Under the pieces are notes generated by a model. It was not told the DNA's origin, ran no database searches, and saw only the letters and a program-made list of their open reading frames with translations. A stretch of 18,871 bases of DNA from an uncultured Oscillospiraceae bacterium (GTDB lineage: Bacteria; Bacillota; Clostridia; Oscillospirales; Oscillospiraceae): assembly GCA_934661135.1 (NCBI GenBank), contig CAKUJA010000043.1, positions 1 to 18,871 on the forward strand, read 5' to 3'. The first letter of the stretch is position 1. Every line of letters begins with the position of its first letter. The translations under genes were made by a program, and so were the position numbers. Positions 13,880 to 18,871 of the stretch are shown piece after piece.

Positions 13880-15109
13880 TTATTCTCCGCAATACTGTGT
13901 ATACAGCGCCACATGATCCTCGATGCAAAAATCGCCGGTCCATGCGTGCGCCGTCACGCAGACAACGCTTTTCCCATTTGCCGCCGTGCCGAAGCTCGCG
14001 CTGCAATTCATCGCCTGCGAGGTATAGCCGGTTTTCGCGCCCTCGATCACCGCGTCGCCCAGCGCATACTGTCCCAATCGGTAGAGGAACTTGTTCACCA
14101 TCGCCACGCCCTCCGGATTCTGCGCCGTCGCTGCCGACGTGTAACTCACCGCGCTCAACGCCGCCCGGCAGCGTTCGTTTGCCATCGCCGCCTCCAAAAT
14201 CACAGCCATTTCGCGCACCGTCGTATAGTGGTTCTCGTCGTGCAGTCCGCTGTCATTGACAAAATGCGTTTCCGTCAGTCCCAGCTCTGCTGCCTTTTCG
14301 TTCATCAGCGCGACAAACCCTTCCGTACTGCCCGCAATCGTCTGTGCCAGCGCTTCCGTCGCCTCCGCGCCGCTCGGCAGCAGCGCGCCATACACGAGAT
14401 CGGTCATATTGACCTCCTCGCCGTCCACAAATCCGGCCATCGTCGCATCCGACAAAAACAGCGGGTCAATGATCGCCTGCGTCATTCGGAACGTCGCGTC
14501 CCAGTCCGTAATCTGCTCGCACGCCACCAGCGCCGTCATCACCTTCGTCATCGACGCCGGATAGATCTTTGCATCCGGGTTCTTTTCCGCAATTACAGTG
14601 TTCGTCTCGAGATCGATCAAAATCGCGCTCTCGCTGTAAAGCTCCAAATCGAGCGTCCGCGTTTGCTCTGTCTCCGTGCTCCGTCCTACGGCCGCCGCGG
14701 CTGTCTGCTCCGCATCCTCCTCCGGCTGCTCGTCCGGTATATCCGTCGTTTCCCCCGGCGCAGGCTCCGCGGTCTCCTCCGGCGGTTCTGCGGGCGTCTC
14801 CGGTTTCTCTGCCGGCGCCGCCTGCTCCGGCGTCACCTCCGGCTGTTCCGGCAATTCGGGAGCAGATTCCTCCGTCCGAGCCGGTTCCTCCTGCGGTAAT
14901 AGTTCGTCGAGCACATAGTGCTTCAGCACAAATGCCGCCCCGACCACCAACGCAATCATCGCCAGCACCAGCAGCGCCGCCAAAAAACCATGCTTGTTCC
15001 GTTCCCGCTTACGCCCGCGTACACGGCTCTGATTCATCGCGCGCGTCACACCGAGCGCTTCATGCTCCGGCCGCTCCCGCGTCGGGGTTGTCTTTGTTTC
15101 CTGTTCCAT
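13880..15109 (-). CDS. Membrane-anchored S11 D-alanyl-D-alanine carboxypeptidase
   Basis: This 409-aa protein trims the terminal D-Ala of peptidoglycan stem peptides outside the cell. It has a basic cytoplasmic head (1-40), one membrane helix (about 41-63) used as an uncleaved anchor, a long Pro/Glu/Ala-rich extracellular linker (about 73-150), and the S11 peptidase domain (about 155-405). SxxK is S186-M-T-K189 and KTG is 359-361. The middle motif, usually SxN, reads S246-G-A248 (LLPSGAEA), lacking the Asn. The C-terminal PBP5 domain is absent, so the protein ends soon after the catalytic fold. GGAGAG precedes the ATG at 15109. It is monocistronic and divergent from degV. Because of the SxN change, reduced activity or altered specificity is possible. 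Confidence 0.92.
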   Translation of the reverse strand: MEQETKTTPTRERPEHEALGVTRAMNQSRVRGRKRERNKHGFLAALLVLAMIALVVGAAFVLKHYVLDELLPQEEPARTEESAPELPEQPEVTPEQAAPAEKPETPAEPPEETAEPAPGETTDIPDEQPEEDAEQTAAAAVGRSTETEQTRTLDLELYSESAILIDLETNTVIAEKNPDAKIYPASMTKVMTALVACEQITDWDATFRMTQAIIDPLFLSDATMAGFVDGEEVNMTDLVYGALLPSGAEATEALAQTIAGSTEGFVALMNEKAAELGLTETHFVNDSGLHDENHYTTVREMAVILEAAMANERCRAALSAVSYTSAATAQNPEGVAMVNKFLYRLGQYALGDAVIEGAKTGYTSQAMNCSASFGTAANGKSVVCVTAHAWTGDFCIEDHVALYTQYCGE

Positions 15110-15144
15110 AGGTTCTCTCCGCTTTTCAAAACTTGCTGTCCTGC

Positions 15145-15173
15145 ATTATAGCATAGTTCCGCCGTTTCGTAAA
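15145..15173 (-). promoter_or_regulatory. Promoter of the carboxypeptidase gene
   Basis: On the minus strand, TATAAT (15150-15145) preceded by TGC (extended -10), and TTTACG (15173-15168) at 17 nt. The 21-bp palindrome lies about 50 nt upstream of the -35. Confidence 0.75.
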
Positions 15174-15222
15174 TCCACTAAGAAAGATTTCAGAATTTCC
15201 CTCTTTTTCGCAAAATTCAGCC

Positions 15223-15243
15223 GATTCTACTGACAGTAGAATC
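15223..15243. promoter_or_regulatory. 21-bp palindrome between divergent promoters (candidate operator)
   Basis: The arms GATTCTACTG (15223-15232) and CAGTAGAATC (15234-15243) are perfect inverted repeats around a single A. The site is 39 nt upstream of the degV -35 and 49 nt upstream of the carboxypeptidase -35, which fits a shared activator or repressor site. With no plus-strand gene upstream it is unlikely to be a terminator. Confidence 0.6.
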
Positions 15244-15282
15244 TTCTATTTCAGACGTAGAGCCAAAATTCCCGCATTTTTC

Positions 15283-15311
15283 TGGATTTGTCCCCGAACA
15301 TTTTGTATAAT
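15283..15311 (+). promoter_or_regulatory. Promoter of degV
   Basis: Consensus TATAAT at 15306-15311 with a poor -35, TGGATT at 15283-15288, at 17 nt. The weak -35 suits activator dependence. The leader before the ATG at 15350 is about 32 nt. Confidence 0.6.
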
Positions 15312-15349
15312 ACGGTGCAATGAATGCAATTCACATACAGGAGGTTCCC

Positions 15350-16225
15350 ATGACAAAAACATTCCAGATCTTCACCGATTCTTCCTGCGATCTTCCGCAG
15401 TCCCTTGCCGACGAGCTCGACCTTCAGGTAATCCCGCTGCACGTGACCATAGACGGCAAAACCTACCGCAACTACCTCGACGGCCGTGAAATTGGCTTCC
15501 CCGAGTTCTTTGCCAAGCTCCGCGCCGGCTCACAGGGCACCACCAGCGCTGTCAACCCCGAGGAATTTTCCGCCGTCATGGAGCAGTCCCTTGCTGCCGG
15601 ACTGGACATCCTCTACGTCGGCTTCTCCTCCGGTCTGAGCGCCACCTATCAGTCCGGCTGCATCGCCGCGGAGGAGCTGCGTGAAAAATACCCCGACCGC
15701 AAAATTCTGACCATCGACTCCCTCGGCGCCTCCCTCGGCGAAGGTCTCTACGTCTACCTCGCCGCCAAAAAACAGCAGTCCGGTGCCACGCTCGAGGAAA
15801 CCTACAACTATCTGCTCGAAACCCGTCCGCACCTGTGCCACTGGTTCACGGTCAACGACCTGATGCACCTCAAGCGCGGCGGCCGCGTCTCGGCCACTGC
15901 CGCTCTGTTCGGCACCATGCTCCAGATCAAGCCCGTCATGCACATGGACGACGCGGGTCACCTCATCCCGGTCAGCAAAGCGCGCGGCCGTAAAGCGTCG
16001 CTTCAGGCGCTCGTAGCTCAGATGGTCGAAACCGCCGTCGAGCCGGAAACGCAGACCGTGTTCATCTGCCACGGCGACTGCCTCGACGACGCAGAGTATA
16101 CCGCCAACCTCATCCGCGAAAAAACCGGCGCCAAAACCGTCATCATCAACTATGTCGGCCCCGTCATCGGTGCCCATACCGGCCCCGGCGTCGTGTCCAT
16201 CTTCTTCCTCGGCACCCACCGCTGA
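15350..16225 (+). CDS. DegV-family fatty-acid-binding protein (FakB type)
   Basis: This 291-aa protein has the two-domain DegV fold that binds a fatty acid and, in Gram-positives, presents it to the FakA kinase for acyl-phosphate formation and use in phospholipid synthesis. Visible signatures are the N-terminal IFTDSSCDLP (7-16), TTSAVNPEEF, SSGLSATYQS, the DSLGASLGEG segment, the KRGGRVS helix start and the C-terminal GPVIGAHTGPGVV. The start is the ATG at 15350 with AGGAGG 5 nt upstream. An in-frame ATG at 15320 lies within a few bases of the predicted transcript start and has no Shine-Dalgarno. No fakA is in the window. Fatty acid preference cannot be read from the sequence. Confidence 0.93.
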   Translation: MTKTFQIFTDSSCDLPQSLADELDLQVIPLHVTIDGKTYRNYLDGREIGFPEFFAKLRAGSQGTTSAVNPEEFSAVMEQSLAAGLDILYVGFSSGLSATYQSGCIAAEELREKYPDRKILTIDSLGASLGEGLYVYLAAKKQQSGATLEETYNYLLETRPHLCHWFTVNDLMHLKRGGRVSATAALFGTMLQIKPVMHMDDAGHLIPVSKARGRKASLQALVAQMVETAVEPETQTVFICHGDCLDDAEYTANLIREKTGAKTVIINYVGPVIGAHTGPGVVSIFFLGTHR

Positions 16226-16229
16226 TCCT

Positions 16230-16269
16230 CTGCCCGCGACCTCCCGGCCGCGGGCAGCTTTCTTTCCTT
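16230..16269 (+). terminator. Likely terminator of degV
   Basis: CTGCCCGCG (16230-16238) pairs with CGCGGGCAG (16249-16257) around a 10-nt loop, followed by CTTTCTTTCCTT. It begins 4 nt after the degV stop. The tail is U-rich but interrupted by C. Confidence 0.7.
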
Positions 16270-16310
16270 CCGCTGCGCCCCCATGTCTTCCCCCCGCCCC
16301 GAATGGCATA

Positions 16311-16410
16311 TTTTTTGAACCCGTTCTTTTCTTTTTCTGCCAGAAAGTTTTGCGCCCCCATTCTTTTCTTTCTCTTTTGGAGAAAGAAAAGAATGGGGGC
16401 GCAACGTCTC
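16311..16410 (+). repeat. Dispersed pyrimidine/purine repeat with a 25-bp perfect hairpin
   Basis: After TTTTTTGAACCC comes a first pyrimidine arm (about 16323-16338), the CTGCCAGAA spacer, then a perfect 25-bp stem: 16350-16374 with 16380-16404, loop TTTTG. The same layout, cut off by the window end, begins at 18794. The purine arm could pair with either of the two pyrimidine arms. It lies between the degV terminator and the typA promoter. Nothing else is visible in 16270-16442. Confidence 0.85.
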
Positions 16411-16442
16411 TCCAAAACACAAGAAAAAAGTTTGTAAAACCC

Positions 16443-16471
16443 TTGTGTTTTCCCGTTTGCTATGGTAAAAT
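16443..16471 (+). promoter_or_regulatory. Promoter of typA
   Basis: TTGTGT at 16443-16448, 17-nt spacer, TAAAAT at 16466-16471, 43 nt before the ATG. The -35 begins 39 nt after the 25-bp repeat hairpin. Confidence 0.6.
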
Positions 16472-16514
16472 ACCAATTTGTTGAGATTTTACAAGACGAA
16501 AGGGGCGTCCCGTT

Positions 16515-18332
16515 ATGACGCAGGATAAACTTAGAAATATCGCCATCATTGCCCACGTTGACCACGGCAAAACCACGCTTGTGGATCAAATGCTGAAGCA
16601 GGGCGGCGTCTATCGTGAAAATCAGGCCGTGGTGGAGCGCGTGATGGACTCCGGCGATCTCGAACGGGAACGCGGTATCACCATCCTCGCCAAAAACACC
16701 GCAGTCCACTATAAAGACTATAAAATCAACATCGTCGACACCCCGGGTCATGCCGACTTCTCCGGCGAGGTTGAGCGCATTCTGAAAATGGTCGACGGCG
16801 TCCTTCTGCTCGTCGACGCCGCCGAAGGCCCCATGCCGCAGACGCGCTTCGTGCTGCAAAAGGCGCTCGAACTTGGCCATAAAGTCATTGTCGTTGTCAA
16901 TAAGATCGACCGTCCGGACGCCCGCGTCCACGAGGTCATCGACGAGGTGCTCGAGCTGCTGCTCGACCTGAACGCCACCGACGAGCAGTTTGAATCCCCG
17001 ACGATCTTCTGCTCTGCGCGCGAGGGCACCTCCTCCTACACGCCCGACGAAAAGGGAACCGACCTTGTCCCACTGTTCGAGACCATTGTCAACTATATCG
17101 ACCCGCCCAAGGGCGACGAGAACGGCAACCTCCAGCTTCTCGTTTCCTCTATCGACTACAACGAGTTCGTCGGCCGTATCGGTATCGGCCGCATTGAGCG
17201 CGGCAAGGTGCATCAGAACCAGGAGGTCATCGTCTGCGATTACCACGACCCCGAGATGAAGGAAAAAGCCAAAATCGTCGCGCTCTATGAGTATACCGGC
17301 CTTGGCCGCAGTCCGATTCAGGAGGCATCCGCGGGCGAGATCGTCGCCTTCTCCGGCATCTCCGACATCACCATCGGCCGCACGCTCTGCGTTGCCGATG
17401 AAATCCAGCCGCTCCCGTTCGTCAAGATCTCCGATCCGACGATCGAGATGACCTTCTCCATCAACGATTCTCCGTTCGCCGGCCGCGAGGGAAAATACGT
17501 CACCTCCCGCAACCTGCGCGACCGTCTGAACCGCGAACTGCTCAAAGACGTCTCCCTGCACGTCACCGAGGTCGGCACCGACTCGTTCAACGTCGCCGGC
17601 CGCGGCGAAATGCACCTGTCGATCCTCATCGAGACAATGCGACGCGAAGGCTACGAGTTCCAGGTTTCCACGCCGCACGTCCTGAATAAGATGGTCGACG
17701 GCAAGCTCTGCGAGCCGATCGAGCGCATGGTTGCCGACGTCCCCGAAAACTCTGTCGGCGCCGTCATCGACAAGATCTCCCAGCGCAAGGGCGAACTTGT
17801 CACGATGACCCCGGTCGGCAGCCGGATGCGTCTGGAGTTCCTCGTGCCGACGCGCGGCCTGTTCGGATACCGCAATGAATTCCTCACCGACACCCGCGGC
17901 GAGGGCATCATGGCCTCCGTGCTCGACTCCTATGCACCCGTCAAGGGCGACATCGAGCGCCGTCTGACCGGTTCGCTCGTCGCGTTTGAAACCGGTGAAG
18001 CCTGTGCCTACGGCCTTGGCAACGTGCAGGATCGCGGCACGCTCTTTATCGCCCCGGGCGTCGAGGTCTACGCCGGTATGGTCGTCGGCATCTGCAACCG
18101 CAACGAGGATATGTCCGTCAACGTCTGCAAGAAGAAGCAGCTCACCAATATGCGCGCGGCCGGCAGCGATGACGCCATCCGTCTCGCGCCGCCCAAGGTG
18201 CTCTCGCTTGAGCAGTGCTTGGAGTACCTCGCCGATGACGAGCTGCTTGAGGTCACGCCCAAGAGCCTTCGCATCCGCAAGCGCATCCTCGACCACTCGG
18301 CTCGTATGCGCGCCGTGATGAAAAATAAGTAA
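16515..18332 (+). CDS. typA: Ribosome-associated translational GTPase TypA/BipA
   Basis: This 605-aa GTPase of the EF-G/LepA superfamily assists 50S assembly and translation under stress and cold. The G domain has AHVDHGKT (13-20), the switch region RERGITI (51-57), DTPGH (75-79) and NKID (129-132). A beta-barrel domain follows from about 200, the EF-G-like domains III and V from about 305, and the BipA-specific C-terminal domain from about 485, ending in ILDHSARMRAVMKNK. The length is normal. The ribosome binding site is AAAGGGG, 9 nt from the ATG. It is monocistronic, with its own promoter and a strong terminator. Confidence 0.97.
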   Translation: MTQDKLRNIAIIAHVDHGKTTLVDQMLKQGGVYRENQAVVERVMDSGDLERERGITILAKNTAVHYKDYKINIVDTPGHADFSGEVERILKMVDGVLLLVDAAEGPMPQTRFVLQKALELGHKVIVVVNKIDRPDARVHEVIDEVLELLLDLNATDEQFESPTIFCSAREGTSSYTPDEKGTDLVPLFETIVNYIDPPKGDENGNLQLLVSSIDYNEFVGRIGIGRIERGKVHQNQEVIVCDYHDPEMKEKAKIVALYEYTGLGRSPIQEASAGEIVAFSGISDITIGRTLCVADEIQPLPFVKISDPTIEMTFSINDSPFAGREGKYVTSRNLRDRLNRELLKDVSLHVTEVGTDSFNVAGRGEMHLSILIETMRREGYEFQVSTPHVLNKMVDGKLCEPIERMVADVPENSVGAVIDKISQRKGELVTMTPVGSRMRLEFLVPTRGLFGYRNEFLTDTRGEGIMASVLDSYAPVKGDIERRLTGSLVAFETGEACAYGLGNVQDRGTLFIAPGVEVYAGMVVGICNRNEDMSVNVCKKKQLTNMRAAGSDDAIRLAPPKVLSLEQCLEYLADDELLEVTPKSLRIRKRILDHSARMRAVMKNK

Positions 18333-18351
18333 TCCGTTTCCATGCGTTTTC

Positions 18352-18381
18352 CCGCCCGGAGCTACCCTCCGGGCGGTTTTT
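18352..18381 (+). terminator. Terminator of typA
   Basis: A perfect 10-bp GC stem (18352-18361 with 18367-18376), loop CTACC, followed by five U (18377-18381), 20 nt after the stop codon. Confidence 0.93.
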
Positions 18382-18411
18382 CTGCCCAAACTCATATGGA
18401 CAGCCACCCCC

Positions 18412-18611
18412 TGTCCGTCCCCGCCGCAGCGGATTGCCTTCCCCGCCGGGGAAGGTGTCTGCGAAGCAGACGGATGAGGGTCCGGGAGCAGTTGCAACAC
18501 ATCGGTACAACCTCCGATCTTCCGCCGCACCTTGTATGGGCGGACGACTTTGCGCAGCCGTTAGCGACGAAGGAGCTTTACGGATGCGGCATACCCCTTG
18601 CGGGTACTGTC
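18412..18611 (+). repeat. Tandem repeat unit 1: double-hairpin module plus GGGCGGAC hairpin with 58-nt insert
   Basis: The unit begins TGTCCGTCCCCGCCGCAGC. It has hairpin CCTTCCCC-GCC-GGGGAAGG (18437-18455), then GTCTGC-GAA-GCAGAC (18457-18471) and GGATGAGGG. A less conserved segment containing ATCGGTACAAC follows, then CCGCCGCAC and a GGGCGGAC hairpin whose loop carries the 58-nt insert (18549-18606). The next unit starts exactly 200 bp later. There is no gene in 18382-18871. Confidence 0.85.
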
Positions 18612-18759
18612 CGCCCGTCCCCGCCGCAGCGGGTTGCCTTCCCCTCCGGGGAAGGTGTCTGCGAAGCAGACAGATGAGGGTCTGGGAGCAGTTTCAGTGC
18701 ATCGGTACAACCCTCGATTTTCCGCCGCACCCGTAGGGGCGGACGACTCTGTCCGCCCG
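18612..18759 (+). repeat. Tandem repeat unit 2: same modules, hairpin without the insert
   Basis: 18617-18730 aligns without gaps to 18417-18530 with 11 differences in 114 positions. The differences cluster around 18494-18499 and 18513-18519 of unit 1. In the first hairpin only the loop changes (GCC to TCC), and GTCTGC-GAA-GCAGAC is identical (18657-18671). The final GGGCGGAC hairpin (18737-18744 with 18751-18758) has a 6-nt loop instead of the 58-nt insert. Confidence 0.85.
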
Positions 18760-18871
18760 CTTCTTCCGGTTTCCTCCATGCCCGAAGAAACGCTTTTTTG
18801 AACCCATTCTTTTCTTTCTCTGCCAGAACGTTTTGCGCCCCCCATTCTTTTCTTTCTCTTTTGGAGAAAGA
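18760..18871 (+). repeat. Pyrimidine/purine hairpin module, cut by window end
   Basis: The spacer CCGGTTTCCTCC, a run of six T, GAACCC, a pyrimidine arm, CTGCCAGAA, GCGCCCCCC and a second pyrimidine arm are followed by the start of the purine arm (GGAGAAAGA), where the window stops. The order and sequence follow 16311-16410 closely. Confidence 0.82.

Noticed and set aside
16164..18530. 788-codon minus-strand frame across typA
   Set aside because: It is antisense to TypA and runs through repeats and the terminator, with no start signal.
18412..18871. CRISPR-like array from the repeated units
   Set aside because: There are only two units at 200-bp spacing, the units contain structured modules and not short repeats with unique spacers, and no cas gene is present.

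Overview
The window looks like chromosomal DNA from a GC-rich, Gram-positive gut-type Clostridia, most likely of the Oscillospirales (Ruminococcaceae/Oscillospiraceae-like). This rests on family content, strong AAGGAGG-type ribosome binding sites, sigma-A promoters that often carry an extended -10, and GC-rich intergenic repeats. The lineage is an inference from style, not a search result.

Layout. 1-236 is a composite of dispersed repeats. 271-493 (minus) is a complete tiny transcription unit (promoter, RBS, 26-codon hydrophobic ORF, terminator). 494-817 has no convincing intact gene but holds repeated octamers and a decayed-looking coiled-coil reading frame. 818-3466 (minus) is a tightly overlapped operon: small Cys-rich protein, LOG-family phosphoribohydrolase, purine nucleoside phosphorylase, MtnA/eIF2B-like sugar-phosphate isomerase. 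It starts divergently from 3833-10942 (plus), a full F1Fo ATP synthase operon in the order atpZ-I-B-E-F-H-A-G-D-C with its own promoter and terminator. 11180-13624 (plus) is a two-gene operon: an unrecognised 251-aa protein and a CBS/DRTGG-regulated family II pyrophosphatase. A membrane-anchored S11 D,D-carboxypeptidase (13880-15109, minus) and a DegV/FakB fatty-acid-binding protein (15350-16225, plus) are divergent, with a 21-bp palindrome between them. typA/bipA (16515-18332, plus) ends at a clear terminator, followed by a 200-bp-period tandem repeat up to the window end.

How the genes work together. The minus operon reads as nucleotide and nucleoside salvage: LOG proteins release a base from an NMP, PNP gives base plus pentose-1-phosphate, and the MtnA-like enzyme would isomerise an aldose-1-phosphate to a ketose. 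The ATP synthase has a c subunit with two membrane carboxylates (E31 and E64) plus the T65/T66/Y69 Na+-type signature, so Na+ coupling is a real possibility. The pyrophosphatase downstream removes PPi under nucleotide control.

The least ordinary signal is the intergenic repeat family. Three or four modules recur between transcription units: a GGGCGGAC hairpin, sometimes with a 58-nt insert in its loop; a long polypyrimidine/polypurine hairpin; and a double-hairpin CCTTCCCC/GTCTGC module. They are present in five intergenic regions and combined differently in each. No CRISPR array, tRNA, rRNA or transposase gene was seen.
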